Under the pieces are notes generated by a model. The model did no database searches and was not told where the DNA came from. It saw nothing but the letters and a program-made list of their open reading frames with translations. A program made the position numbers and the translations under genes. This document shows, piece by piece, positions 33,936 to 43,017 of a stretch of 64,000 bases of DNA (position 1 is its first letter; the number at the start of each line of letters is the position of its first letter). The DNA comes from Oscillibacter faecalis_A. Lineage in GTDB: Bacteria > Bacillota > Clostridia > Oscillospirales > Oscillospiraceae. The DNA is taken from positions 1 through 64,000 of the forward strand of contig NZ_JARFXX010000007.1 of assembly GCF_029218125.1 (NCBI RefSeq). Direction: 5' to 3'.

Positions 33936-34637
33936 ATGGACGATATCAGAAATACCTCTGCTCTCTTCGTCGGTGGACAAGATACAGCGTCCCATACAGA
34001 GCGGACGGCACGGGAGCTTTGGCAGCTTCTGTTCCAAAAGGCAGAAAACGAGATGGCAGGGTACATGAACCGGCTCGACCAGCTCTCTCGTGACGAATTG
34101 ATTCAGGCTGCAGATGAGATCTCCGCCATGATGACCTGCCACTCCGAGCTGATGGCGTTTGGAGAAAATCTTTCCCGCAAGAAGATGATTTTTCTGCTGC
34201 AGCAGGAGAAGCCACTGGAACTTCTGAGTGAGGCTTGGATGGAGCATCAGACTGTGGATGTGGGCGAGACCTTCCAAAGTCTGCTCACAGGTCTATATGA
34301 CGAGACACGGCAAACGCAGGTGCGTGATATGGTTTATGCAATACAGCCGAAGACTATTGAGGAACTGCTGACAAGCTATCCGGATGATTACTTTCAGCTC
34401 ATGACGCCGTGCGGTTTTGTGGATCTGACTCCTTCCGAAACGGAGAAGCTCTTACACGGCGAAGCGACTATGGCACATCCCGGAGTCAGCGGATGTCAGA
34501 TGCCGGTCGAGGCGCAGGAACTTCTGGAGATGGAGGTGCTGTCCTTAAAAAGAGACGAGCATGGTTGCTGGTATGCACTGACCGACCACCCACAGCAGAA
34601 AATGGAGCAGGCTCCGCAGGAGCCGCAGATGTTGTGA
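33936..34637 (+). CDS. DUF3848-like protein
   Basis: The 233-residue product (ATG 33936 after GAGGGG) has a helical N-terminal half similar to the DUF3848 part of the previous protein: ARELWQLLFQKAENEMAGYM, a LIQAADEISAMMTCHSEL helix, KKMIFLLQQEKPLELLSEAW. The C-terminal 90 residues (YFQLMTPCGFVDLTPSETEK) resemble a small DUF domain common in these operons. Probably a paralogue of its neighbour. Confidence 0.65.
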   Translation: MDDIRNTSALFVGGQDTASHTERTARELWQLLFQKAENEMAGYMNRLDQLSRDELIQAADEISAMMTCHSELMAFGENLSRKKMIFLLQQEKPLELLSEAWMEHQTVDVGETFQSLLTGLYDETRQTQVRDMVYAIQPKTIEELLTSYPDDYFQLMTPCGFVDLTPSETEKLLHGEATMAHPGVSGCQMPVEAQELLEMEVLSLKRDEHGCWYALTDHPQQKMEQAPQEPQML

Positions 34638-34652
34638 TCGGAGGTGCGTTGC

Positions 34653-34934
34653 ATGAACATGGCTCGTTATGAGCAGGAAACCATTATCAACTTCAACGAG
34701 GAAGAAAAGACCGCCGGTATTTACACGCACAACAAGATGCTGCGTCAGAAGCTGGCAGCACTGGCGCGGGACAGACCAGAGGATTGCAGGCTCGTGAAAG
34801 CGTCCCGCAGCGGACGGGCAGTTGACTACACCATTCCAAAATCATGGATAAAGATCGTACCGCCTCGGACCGCAAGTGAAGCGCAAAAAGCAGCTCTTGC
34901 AAGGGCTCGGAAAGCGGCAAGTAAGCCGCTATGA
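34653..34934 (+). CDS. Small conserved ICE/phage protein
   Basis: The 93-residue basic protein (MNMARYEQETIINFNEEEKT) contains AGIYTHNKMLRQKLAALARD and DYTIPKSWIKIVPPRTAS. I know this pattern as a widespread clostridial phage and plasmid protein of unknown function. A GGAGGTG site is 7 nt before ATG 34653. Confidence 0.75.
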   Translation: MNMARYEQETIINFNEEEKTAGIYTHNKMLRQKLAALARDRPEDCRLVKASRSGRAVDYTIPKSWIKIVPPRTASEAQKAALARARKAASKPL

Positions 34935-35040
34935 CCCTTGCGCGCGCAGCGTTTCAACAACACCTGTCTCGTGCCGAGGGTAGTTACACCACCCACAACA
35001 CAAAAACGCTGAAAATAGCATATAGAAGGAGGACACGCAC

Positions 35041-35310
35041 ATGAAAAAAGCAACTGTCACCGTCACCTTTGACGATGAGAAGCTGGGCGCACTGGAGTTC
35101 TCGCTCCGCAAGGAACACTCCTCTGTGCAGGAGCACTTGGAGGATGCGCTGAACGCTCTGTATGAAAAAACCGTACCGGAGCCGCTGCGGGAGTATCTGG
35201 ACAGCAAGGCCGCTCCCGCGGCGGTGAAACCCAAGCGTCCTGTCAAGCCCGCCGCACCCAAGCCGCAGAGTAGTGAGCCGAAGCCTGCGGCTGTGAAGGA
35301 GGGCAACTGA
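35041..35310 (+). CDS. DUF6103-like protein
   Basis: The 89-residue product starts MKKATVTVTFDDEKLGALEF and continues with LEDALNALYEKTVPEPLREY, the DUF6103 pattern, a short strand plus helices. The tail is a Lys/Pro/Ala-rich flexible segment. An AAGGAGG site lies before the ATG. It is coupled to the next gene (1-bp spacer), whose N-terminus shares the same layout. Confidence 0.75.
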   Translation: MKKATVTVTFDDEKLGALEFSLRKEHSSVQEHLEDALNALYEKTVPEPLREYLDSKAAPAAVKPKRPVKPAAPKPQSSEPKPAAVKEGN

Positions 35311-35311
35311 G

Positions 35312-36322
35312 ATGGCGGATCATGTAGACATCACATTGTGGGTCGACCGGCGTTGGAAGGATGCCATCGAGAAGCATCTCAAAGGTGAAACCCTGCAGGA
35401 GCATCTGGAGAATGTGCTGGATACGCTGTGCAACCAGCTCCCGGAGCAGGAATACAAACGCATCAGTGCCGAGATCTACGCAGAGGATGCTGCAGAGCGT
35501 GAAGCGAGGGAGGCCGCCCGCACCTACGCCGCCTACCATGTGACGGAGCACGGGCAGGAGTGGTACTTCAAGACCTCGCCCGGTGAGGAGCTGTTGGTCG
35601 CCTGCAAAAAGCTGCGCGGCTATGTCACCGCAGAGAAAGGCACTGCGCCGGACAAATTTATCGGAATGTTTTTCGGCGGGCAACCCATCACAGCAAAAGA
35701 GTTTGACGCCCTGACCGCTGTACGCATGGAGAACACCGGCAAGGTGCGCGGCGTGTTCGATGTGAACTTCGACAAGCGGGAGTTCTCCGCCGTACACATC
35801 ATGGACGGCTGGCGAACCTGGGCGATGCGGGATGTCTCCCCGTCCGTCTACCTTGCCACAAGGTCGCGCTTTGCTTCGGCGGATGAACAGCTCTCCAAAC
35901 TATTGGAGCTGCTGGATGGCATGGAAATCACCTCGGCGGGACATCTCTCCGCGCGGAATTTTTCCTTCAGTGATGAGATCATGATGGAGGAGGACGGTAA
36001 GCTCAACTTCTATGTGGACGCAGATTTTGATGTGGACGCTGCCTTCGGAACCTTCGTCCTCACGGACAAAAACGATGACTGGCTCAACATCTATGCCAAC
36101 TACGACATCGCGGAGGATAGACCCTGCGACACGCTGGAGCTAACGCTCTGCAAGGGTAACGGCTCCGAGGAGAGCTGGAGCTATCCGCTCAACGCAGCCG
36201 AGCAGGAAGTGCTGATGCGGAAGATGGAGGAATTCTGTCAGCAGCAGACCGGCATGAGCCTGCGCGAGTATGCACAGCAGCTTCACGAGGAGCAGGCACA
36301 GACTGCGGAGCTGCAGCTGTGA
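35312..36322 (+). CDS. Hypothetical protein with DUF6103-like start
   Basis: The first 60 of 336 residues (VDITLWVDRRWKDAIEKHLK; LQEHLENVLDTLCNQLPEQE) mirror the preceding DUF6103-like protein. The centre and C-terminus are alpha/beta with acidic segments (DFDVDAAFGTFVLTDKNDDW). The product ends in a glutamine-rich helix. No known function. Confidence 0.65.
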   Translation: MADHVDITLWVDRRWKDAIEKHLKGETLQEHLENVLDTLCNQLPEQEYKRISAEIYAEDAAEREAREAARTYAAYHVTEHGQEWYFKTSPGEELLVACKKLRGYVTAEKGTAPDKFIGMFFGGQPITAKEFDALTAVRMENTGKVRGVFDVNFDKREFSAVHIMDGWRTWAMRDVSPSVYLATRSRFASADEQLSKLLELLDGMEITSAGHLSARNFSFSDEIMMEEDGKLNFYVDADFDVDAAFGTFVLTDKNDDWLNIYANYDIAEDRPCDTLELTLCKGNGSEESWSYPLNAAEQEVLMRKMEEFCQQQTGMSLREYAQQLHEEQAQTAELQL

Positions 36323-36656
36323 TCGTAAAGGAAAAGAAAGCGGAGTTTCTCTTGGCTGGTTATCCTAACACCGGAACAGGAGCAGCGCGATTCACCGGTG
36401 CTGGGAATGTGAAATCGAATCCGCTGCCCGGAGAGCCGTGCCAACTGGCGTGGCTCTCCCTTTTGCACCCGCGGCTTGTCTAAAAGATGCGGAACACCGC
36501 GTAGGAGCAAACCATGTAATAACTGCGGTTTCCATTGGCTTTTCACAAAACCAGCCATGGATTTTTTGTTGCTTTTCGTGGATAGCTTTTCTCCCTGCGC
36601 CGTGCCATTGTGTTTGCACGGGCATTGCCCGAATCAAAAATCAGGAGGAAACAAAC
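36323..36656. other. Gene-free spacer with one terminator
   Basis: I see no supported gene. A terminator-like hairpin occurs at 36430-36464: GGAGAGCC at 36430-36437 pairs with GGCTCTCC at 36452-36459, followed by CTTTT. The rest has no clear repeat or promoter. Confidence 0.55.
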
Positions 36657-37097
36657 ATGACAATTGATACCGCAAAGGAACTGCAGATGAATATCGCAAA
36701 AGAGGGACTGGCATTGCTGGTGCTCCACCCCACCGCAGATGTGCGGCTCCACAGAGAGTGCATCTCCCACATTGGGACGGTGTGGGGCATCCCCGTAAGT
36801 GACACCCAGGAGGTCGCCTCACTGCTGGAACGTGAACAGGCGGCCATCCTTGCCGCGGGGGAAAATGGCACGGTGACACATGTGCTGCCGGAGAAAGACC
36901 TGCCCATGAATGCCAGCGGCCTTGAAACGCTGGATAACATCTGGGATCTGTTTGAAACGACTCTGCGCGCAGACAGTGCATACGTCAGGACGAGGCTGTT
37001 CGAGATGGCAAAGTGGCTGGAGGAGTCTCAGAACCTGCTGGACTGGATCGAAAAGACGCCGGCGGAAAAGCAGGCATGGATGGAACAAGTCAGCTGA
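36657..37097 (+). CDS. Hypothetical protein
   Basis: The 146-residue, mostly helical, acidic product (MTIDTAKELQMNIAKEGLAL) starts at ATG 36657 after AGGAGG; the upstream open frame has no initiation signal. It has no Cys cluster, signal peptide or recognised motif. It is isolated between two terminators just before the putative oriT. Confidence 0.65.
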   Translation: MTIDTAKELQMNIAKEGLALLVLHPTADVRLHRECISHIGTVWGIPVSDTQEVASLLEREQAAILAAGENGTVTHVLPEKDLPMNASGLETLDNIWDLFETTLRADSAYVRTRLFEMAKWLEESQNLLDWIEKTPAEKQAWMEQVS

Positions 37098-37109
37098 CCA
37101 CACCACACA

Positions 37110-37146
37110 GGAGGAGCCGCCCCCCAGAGGGCGGCTCCTCCCTGTT
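37110..37146 (+). terminator. Strong intrinsic terminator
   Basis: The 12-bp stem GGAGGAGCCGCC (37110-37121) pairs with 37130-37141 around CCCCAGAG; the following CTGTTTC is weakly T-rich. Confidence 0.75.
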
Positions 37147-37489
37147 TCGCCAGCTATGCCCCCTGTGAGCCGCTGTGTGCGGCTTTGGTGGCGAGGGTGG
37201 CATCCCTGTACCCCAGACAGGCATCGGCGCTGTTTGCCCCCGCTTTCGCCCCGCCTATGGGGAACTGTGCTGGGAACCTGCCTGTTCGATAAAAGCACAA
37301 GATAAAGGCCCGGTGTCGTTTCCGCCCCGGACCGCCCACAAAGCCCCGCAGTGCGGGGCTTTTCAGCGTTTTGAATTGTAGGCGTTTTCGCTTGATTTCA
37401 AACAGGCTGTAGGCGTATTTTCCCCAAGAGCTCCGTGTCGCAGGGGTTTGCGCCCACAAAAAGCGACATCAAAAGAAAGGACGGCAACT
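37147..37489. other. Putative origin of transfer region
   Basis: This 340-bp gene-free stretch lies directly before the RHH protein and relaxase genes. It holds a terminator (37341-37363), a direct repeat TGTAGGCGT-(A)-TTTT at 37377 and 37408 (31 bp apart, about three helical turns), and an inverted repeat TGTCGC (37436-37441) with GCGACA (37463-37468). Such repeats next to relaxosome genes are typical of oriT. The nick site cannot be named from sequence alone. Confidence 0.5.
37341..37363 (+). terminator. Intrinsic terminator upstream of relaxase operon
   Basis: AGCCCCGC (37342-37349) pairs with GCGGGGCT (37353-37360) around the loop AGT, followed by TTT. It isolates the relaxase operon from upstream transcription. 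Confidence 0.75.
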
Positions 37490-37909
37490 ATGTCAAAAGA
37501 ACAAATGACCATCCGGCTTTATCCAGAAACGCGCAGACAAATGGATGGTTGGTTGGAAGAAAGCAACAGCAAAAACCGAAACGAATTCGTGGAAAAGGCT
37601 CTGCGCTTTTATATGGGCTACCTCGGCACGGAGAATATTACCGAATTTCTCTCGGACGCGCTGGTGGCGACGCTGCGCGGGATCATCGCGGACAGCACCA
37701 ACCGCACCAACGGCATTCTCTTCAAGTGCGCGGTGGAGCAGGGCATCATGGCGCATACTATCGCTGCCCACTTCCGTGATACGATGGAAGATCGCCGTGC
37801 CCTGCGTGGATATGTGGTGGATGAAGTGAAGCGCACCAACGGTCAGATCAGGTTTGAGGATGCCCAGGATGTCCAACGGCAGCTGCCGGATGACACATGG
37901 CGAGATTGA
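37490..37909 (+). CDS. RHH relaxosome accessory protein (MobC-like)
   Basis: The 139-residue protein begins MSKEQMTIRLYPETRRQMDG, a ribbon-helix-helix strand and helix, continuing with SNSKNRNEFVEKALRFYMGY. The rest is helical. RHH proteins of this kind bind oriT and recruit the relaxase. It is preceded by AAAGG and overlaps the relaxase start by 13 nt, so the two are translated together. Confidence 0.82.
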   Translation: MSKEQMTIRLYPETRRQMDGWLEESNSKNRNEFVEKALRFYMGYLGTENITEFLSDALVATLRGIIADSTNRTNGILFKCAVEQGIMAHTIAAHFRDTMEDRRALRGYVVDEVKRTNGQIRFEDAQDVQRQLPDDTWRD

Positions 37910-39888
37910 TATTTATCTCTCCATACATGAAGGGCGGCAGAGATGCCGCTCGGCTGGCCCATCGCACCCGCTACTTCGCTACCCGCGAAGGTGTGCAGCT
38001 CCTCAAGGATGACAATGCCCATCTTCCTGTCACGAAGAAACAGCAGCAGTATATCCGGCGTCTGCTCCGCAGCTTCCCGGAGGCTCGAGAGCTGCCGGAG
38101 CATGAGGACTATGCAAACACACCCAACCGGCAGACTGCCTTTGCGCTCATCGCGCAGATCCACGAGGACTTTATTGAGCCCATGGATGGCCGGGAAAACT
38201 ATCTTGACTATGTCGCAAACCGTCCCGGCGTAAAAGCGTTGGGCGAACACGGCCTGTGGGATGCCCATGGCAAGGTCCCGTCGCTGGAGAATGCCGTGGC
38301 AGAGGTGGCGCGGCACACAGGGAATGTGTGGACGCCAGTCATCTCCCTCTCCCGTGAGAACGCGGAGCGGCTGGGTTATACCGACCTTAAAAACTGGCAG
38401 GAGCTCATCAACGCCTCCATCACCGACATCGCCAAGGGCTATAAGATCCACCCGGACCGCCTTCGTTGGTACGCGGCTATGCACGAAAAGGAGAAGCACA
38501 TCCATGTTCACATGGTGCTCTTCTCAACCGATCCGAAGGAGGGCTACCTCTCCCGGCAGGGTATCCGCAGCATCAAGTCCGCGCTGGTCAGCACGATCTA
38601 CCGGAACGACCGCCTGCACATCTATGAGCAGAAGGACGAACAGCGCGGCCTGCTCCGGCAGGAGGCGGAAGCACGGATGGCAGCGCTCATCGGGCAGATG
38701 GCAACCGGTACTCTGCAAAGCGATAAGCTGGAGTTGTTGGTGGCAGATCTCGCCCAGCGGCTTCAAGAAGTTAGCGGCAAGAAAGTCTACGGTTACCTAC
38801 CGCCCCGTGTCAAGCGCATCGTGGATGAGATCGTGGACGAACTGGCAAAGGACGAACGGGTGTCGTCCGCCTATGCTCTATGGCAGGATCTCCGAGAGCA
38901 GCTTTGCATTGACTATAATCAGACACCGCCGCAGCGAGTACCGCTGTCGCAGCAAAAGGAGTTCAAGACTGTGCGCAACATGGTCATCCGGGAAACGCTC
39001 CGCCTCTCGGAGATGCACTTCACCTTCGAGGATGATGCCATGCAGGATGAGCCGGAGCCGGAAGAACCGCCTGTTCCTCCAGATCCAAGTGCGGAGCGGA
39101 TGATCCATCAGCGGGCTCGATTTTACCGCAGAGCAAAAAGCGTATTAGATGCTGCGGACGCAGATCCCAGTGAGAAGTCAATGGTATTGGTCACCCTCCA
39201 CCGTTTGTGGGAGGAGGGCTATACTATTGCTGCTCATCAGCTTGGCAAATCGTATCGAGATGGAGTTCGAAGTTCAGTTGACCAAGAGTTGGCGGCAGAG
39301 TGGTTTCAAAAATCGGCGGAGGCCGGTAATCCTTGCTCCGCATACGCGCTGGGCAAACTGCTGCTGGAGCAGGAGCAGATCCCGCAGGCCCTTCACTGGC
39401 TGCGGCAGGCAGCGGAGCAGAACGATCCATACGCGCAATACCGGCTCGGCAAGCTGCTGCTCATCGGCGCAGAGGGTGTGCCGAAGGATATAGATGCGGC
39501 CATTCAACTTCTGAAGGACTCTGCTACGCAAGGGAATTCGTTTGCCCAATACACGCTGGGAAAGCTCTATTTGCTGGGACAGGAGGTGCAAGCAGACCGT
39601 GAAGAAGCTCTGCGCTATTTCGCACAGGCAGCGGCACAGGGCAACACCTACGCTCAATATTTCATTGACCATCAGGACGACTTCTCCGGTGCGGCGGCGG
39701 GAACCGCTATCCTTCGGATGCTCCATCAGATGAGTCGCATATTCCGTGAGAACGCCGCCCAGCCTGCCATTTATACAGGGATGCAGATCGACAAGAAGCG
39801 TCGCCGCAGATTACAGGAGAAGCGCATGGCAATGGGACACAAGGCGGATGACCATGAGGATCGCGGACTGACGCAACAGACACAATAA
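37897..39888 (+). CDS. MobP3-type relaxase with Sel1 repeats
   Basis: The 663-residue protein starts MARLIFISPYMKGGRDAARL and RTRYFATREGVQLL, the MobP3 opening. The metal-binding motif HEKEKHIHVHM covers residues 196-206 (His 201, 203, 205). A middle helical region precedes a C-terminal array of Sel1-like repeats at about residues 440-590 (AAEWFQKSAEAGNPCSAYAL; QALHWLRQAAEQNDPYAQYR; ALRYFAQAAAQGNTYAQY). It nicks oriT and leads the strand into the recipient. The Sel1 array probably binds protein partners. Confidence 0.92.
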   Translation: MARLIFISPYMKGGRDAARLAHRTRYFATREGVQLLKDDNAHLPVTKKQQQYIRRLLRSFPEARELPEHEDYANTPNRQTAFALIAQIHEDFIEPMDGRENYLDYVANRPGVKALGEHGLWDAHGKVPSLENAVAEVARHTGNVWTPVISLSRENAERLGYTDLKNWQELINASITDIAKGYKIHPDRLRWYAAMHEKEKHIHVHMVLFSTDPKEGYLSRQGIRSIKSALVSTIYRNDRLHIYEQKDEQRGLLRQEAEARMAALIGQMATGTLQSDKLELLVADLAQRLQEVSGKKVYGYLPPRVKRIVDEIVDELAKDERVSSAYALWQDLREQLCIDYNQTPPQRVPLSQQKEFKTVRNMVIRETLRLSEMHFTFEDDAMQDEPEPEEPPVPPDPSAERMIHQRARFYRRAKSVLDAADADPSEKSMVLVTLHRLWEEGYTIAAHQLGKSYRDGVRSSVDQELAAEWFQKSAEAGNPCSAYALGKLLLEQEQIPQALHWLRQAAEQNDPYAQYRLGKLLLIGAEGVPKDIDAAIQLLKDSATQGNSFAQYTLGKLYLLGQEVQADREEALRYFAQAAAQGNTYAQYFIDHQDDFSGAAAGTAILRMLHQMSRIFRENAAQPAIYTGMQIDKKRRRRLQEKRMAMGHKADDHEDRGLTQQTQ

Positions 39889-39898
39889 GGGAGGGACT

Positions 39899-40849
39899 AT
39901 GTCAAAGTACATTCCGTTTACAACCGAGCAAAAAGAACGAGCCGCCTCGGTGGACTTGGAGGAGTTCCTCCGCCGCCGTGGAGAAAAGCTCATTACCTCT
40001 GGCAGAGAAAAACGCCTTGCCAGTGACCACAGCATCACCATCCGCGGCTGCGAGTGGTTCGATCACGCCACCGAACAGGGCGGCAGAGCCATCAGCTTCG
40101 TCAAGCAGTTCTATGGACTCAGCTACCCGGACGCCATGTCTCTGCTCCTCGGCGATGATCTGGGCGGAAGTTACCCTGCGGCAAGGGAGAAGGTGCCGGA
40201 GCCTGCAAAGCCCTTCGCGCTCCCACCGCAGAGTGAGTCCATGCGCCGTGTGTATGCCTACCTGCTGCAAAAGCGTTGCATCGACCGCGAGATACTCAAT
40301 GCCTTCGTGCGCAAGAAGCTCATCTACGAAAGCTGTGAAAGATCCAGGGACGGGACAAAGGAATACCACAACGCCGTGTTCGTCGGATTCGATGAACACG
40401 GCGTTCCCCGTCATGGGCATAAGCGTGGGCTGTATACCATGGGACAAAGCTATCGCGGCAACATTGAGGGCAGCGACCCGAAGCACAGCTTTCACTATCT
40501 TGGCGGTGATGACACGCTCTATGTCTTCGAGGCCCCTATCGACCTGCTCTCTTACATCTCCCTTTTCCCGGAGGGGTGGCAGGAGCATAACTATGTGGCC
40601 TGCTGCGGGACATCCTCCATCCCCGTGCTGGAGATGCTGCGGCAGCTCCCCCAGCTCCGGCAGGTGTACCTCTGCCTGGACAATGACGCTGCCGGTCATG
40701 CCGCCAGTGAGCGTATGGAGAAGCTGCTGGAGGAGCGTTGTATCTCCGCGGAGCGGCTCGTACCGCAGCGGAAAGACTGGAACGACGATCTGACAGCAGA
40801 ACAGGAAATAGAAAACGGAAGGAGCGACCTATGCCAAACTTTCTGTTGA
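39899..40849 (+). CDS. DUF3991/toprim primase-like protein
   Basis: The 316-residue product has an N-terminal zinc-ribbon-like/DUF3991 part (IPFTTEQKERAASVDLEEFL; IRGCEWFDHATEQGGRAISF; RRVYAYLLQKRCIDREILNA) and a C-terminal toprim domain with the acidic triad: FEAPIDLLSY and YLCLDNDAAG. Such proteins are found next to MobP relaxases and may prime the transferred strand. AGGGAGG precedes ATG 39899. Confidence 0.88.
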   Translation: MSKYIPFTTEQKERAASVDLEEFLRRRGEKLITSGREKRLASDHSITIRGCEWFDHATEQGGRAISFVKQFYGLSYPDAMSLLLGDDLGGSYPAAREKVPEPAKPFALPPQSESMRRVYAYLLQKRCIDREILNAFVRKKLIYESCERSRDGTKEYHNAVFVGFDEHGVPRHGHKRGLYTMGQSYRGNIEGSDPKHSFHYLGGDDTLYVFEAPIDLLSYISLFPEGWQEHNYVACCGTSSIPVLEMLRQLPQLRQVYLCLDNDAAGHAASERMEKLLEERCISAERLVPQRKDWNDDLTAEQEIENGRSDLCQTFC

Positions 40850-42717
40850 CAATGTGGGATACCCTGAATAGCTCCAATATTGGAATATTAGTTGCGGCTG
40901 GACTTGGAATGTTTGCCGTCATTGGCGGTCTCGCCATGCTGTCCTATCATTACACTCTCGGCAGTATCAAGTCCCGCACTGTGGGCGACGGTCAGCACGG
41001 CACAGCGCGTTGGGCAACGGATAAAGAGATCCGACAGACCTATGCCCATGTGCCATTCAAGGTCAGAGAGTGGCGAAACGGTCAAGCTCTCCCCTCAGAG
41101 CAGGGACTGGTGCTGGGCTGCAAAGGTAAGAAGAATGAGGTAACTGCATTGGTGGACAGCGATGACATCCACTGCCTGATGATTGCGGCTTCCGGCGCAG
41201 GCAAGACGGCGTTTTTCCTCTATCCCAACTTAGAGTACGCTTGTGCATCGGGTGTCAGCTTCCTGGCGTTGGATACCAAGGGCGACCTCGCCCGCAACTA
41301 CGGCTCCATCGCCAAGAAATACTATGGATATAAACATATCTCCGTCATCGATCTGCGTAACCCCACCCGCTCGGACGGCAACAACCTGCTGACGCTCATC
41401 AACCGCTATATGGATATCGCCAGAAAACAACCGGACAACCTCGCCGCCCGCGCCAAAGCCGAAAAGTACGCCAAGATCCTCGCCAAGTCCATCGTCAGCC
41501 CGGAGGGAAACTCCGACCACGGGCAGAACGCCTTCTTCTACGATGCGGCGGAGGGCTTGCTGTCTTCCACGATCTTGCTGCTTGCGGAGTTTCTGCCGCC
41601 GGATGAGGAACACCCAGAGGAGCGACGGCACATCGTGTCGGTATTCAAGCTGGTGCAGGATCTGCTGGAGCCGGCGCGTGGTGCGCGAGGACGCTCCCGC
41701 TTTCAGCTGCTCATGGATAAGCTGCCGTCCGAGCACAAAGCGCGCTGGCTGGCGGGTGCAGCGCTGAACAGTTCTGAGCAGGCCATGGCCTCCGTCATGT
41801 CCACTGTGCTGTCCCGGCTGAATTCCTTTCTGGATTCGGAACTGGAACAGATCCTATGCTTCGACAGTGCCATTGACGCTGAAATGTTCGCTGAAGAGAA
41901 GTCTGCCATCTTTCTCATCCTGCCGGAGGAGGATCAGACGAAGAACTTTATGGCTGGCTTGATGATCCAGAACCTCTCCCGTGAGCTGTTCGCAGTCGCA
42001 GATGAGAACGGCGGCAAACTGAAAAACCGTGTTATTCTCTTTTGCGATGAGCTGGGTACCATGCCGCCCTTTGATATTTTGCCGCTTTTCAGTGCGGGAC
42101 GCTCCCGCCGCCTGACACTGGTACCCATCATCCAGTCGCTGGCGCAGCTGGAAAAGAACTATGGCAAAGAAGGCGCATCCATCCTGATGGACAACTGCCA
42201 GGATGTGATCTGCGGCGGCTTTGCCCCCAACAGCGAGGCGGCGGAGACTTTTTCAAAAGCCCTCGGCAGCCGCACGGTGCTCTCCGGCTCTGTGAGCCGC
42301 GGGAAAAACGATCCCAGCCAGAGCCTGCAGATGATGGAGCGACCCCTGCTGACGGCGGATGAGCTCAAGTCCATCCCCAAGGGCAGCTTCATCGTGCAGA
42401 AGACCGGATGCCACCCAATGCGTACCCGCCTGCGCCTGTTCCTCGAATGGGGCATCACCTTCGAGGAGGAATACCGTGTGGAGGAACAGGTGGCCCGAAA
42501 GGTCTATTATGCCGATCAGAATGCGCTGATCCGCGCCATTGTGAGGAAGTATCCGCCCAAGCTGCCAGAGCAGAAGACTACCCGCTCCGTTAAGGGTGAG
42601 GGACAGCTCCACGACGCGCCCGTGCAGGAGATGGTGGTGGCGGAGGACATCGACTATGACCGTATGCCGCACAAGCGCACCCCGTATAATCTTCCCCGAC
42701 AGGAGGTGGATCGGTGA
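40831..42717 (+). CDS. VirD4-like coupling protein
   Basis: This 628-residue protein has an N-terminal membrane segment (NIGILVAAGLGMFAVIGGLA), then GTARWATDKEI, Walker A AASGAGKT (residues 119-126), Walker B VILFCDELGTMPPF, and the IIQSLAQLEKNYG motif of TraG/VirD4 proteins. It links the relaxase-DNA complex to the T4SS channel. It starts inside the toprim gene end, at ATG 40831 with AAGGAG upstream. Confidence 0.95.
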   Translation: MPNFLLTMWDTLNSSNIGILVAAGLGMFAVIGGLAMLSYHYTLGSIKSRTVGDGQHGTARWATDKEIRQTYAHVPFKVREWRNGQALPSEQGLVLGCKGKKNEVTALVDSDDIHCLMIAASGAGKTAFFLYPNLEYACASGVSFLALDTKGDLARNYGSIAKKYYGYKHISVIDLRNPTRSDGNNLLTLINRYMDIARKQPDNLAARAKAEKYAKILAKSIVSPEGNSDHGQNAFFYDAAEGLLSSTILLLAEFLPPDEEHPEERRHIVSVFKLVQDLLEPARGARGRSRFQLLMDKLPSEHKARWLAGAALNSSEQAMASVMSTVLSRLNSFLDSELEQILCFDSAIDAEMFAEEKSAIFLILPEEDQTKNFMAGLMIQNLSRELFAVADENGGKLKNRVILFCDELGTMPPFDILPLFSAGRSRRLTLVPIIQSLAQLEKNYGKEGASILMDNCQDVICGGFAPNSEAAETFSKALGSRTVLSGSVSRGKNDPSQSLQMMERPLLTADELKSIPKGSFIVQKTGCHPMRTRLRLFLEWGITFEEEYRVEEQVARKVYYADQNALIRAIVRKYPPKLPEQKTTRSVKGEGQLHDAPVQEMVVAEDIDYDRMPHKRTPYNLPRQEVDR

Positions 42718-42971
42718 GCTACTTTGACAGCATTTACGCCGACACACTCCTGCCGCCCAGGGCTGTATCCGTCTATATGTACCTCAAGGACCGGTCCAAT
42801 AGCGCGGGAAGCTGCTGGCCCGGTATCAAGACGATTGCGAGAGATATGAATCTCTCCCGCAGTACCGTCAAGCGGGCACTGGCGGACTTGGAGCAGCACG
42901 GCTATCTTGCCAAGCTGCCCCGATACCGCCCCAATGGGAGCAACACATCCAATCTCTATACGCTGAAATAA
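42714..42971 (+). CDS. Winged-helix protein, replication-initiator-like
   Basis: The 85-residue product (GTG start overlapping VirD4) has a MarR/GntR-like winged helix: SVYMYLKDRSNSAGSCWPGI, then LSRSTVKRALADLEQHGYLA and a YTLK wing. This motif usually forms the N-terminus of longer replication or regulatory proteins. A possible remnant of the continuation lies downstream, so it may be truncated. Confidence 0.75.
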   Translation: MSYFDSIYADTLLPPRAVSVYMYLKDRSNSAGSCWPGIKTIARDMNLSRSTVKRALADLEQHGYLAKLPRYRPNGSNTSNLYTLK

Positions 42972-42976
42972 ATGAA

Positions 42977-43014
42977 AAGTGGATCGTACAGAACCCTGGT
43001 ACGATCCACTTCAT
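42977..43014 (+). terminator. Long hairpin after the VirD4 operon
   Basis: A perfect 13-bp stem (42977-42989 with 42999-43011) has a 9-nt loop. No T-run follows, so it may be an RNA-processing or pausing structure or a weak terminator. Confidence 0.6.
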
Positions 43015-43017
43015 TAA

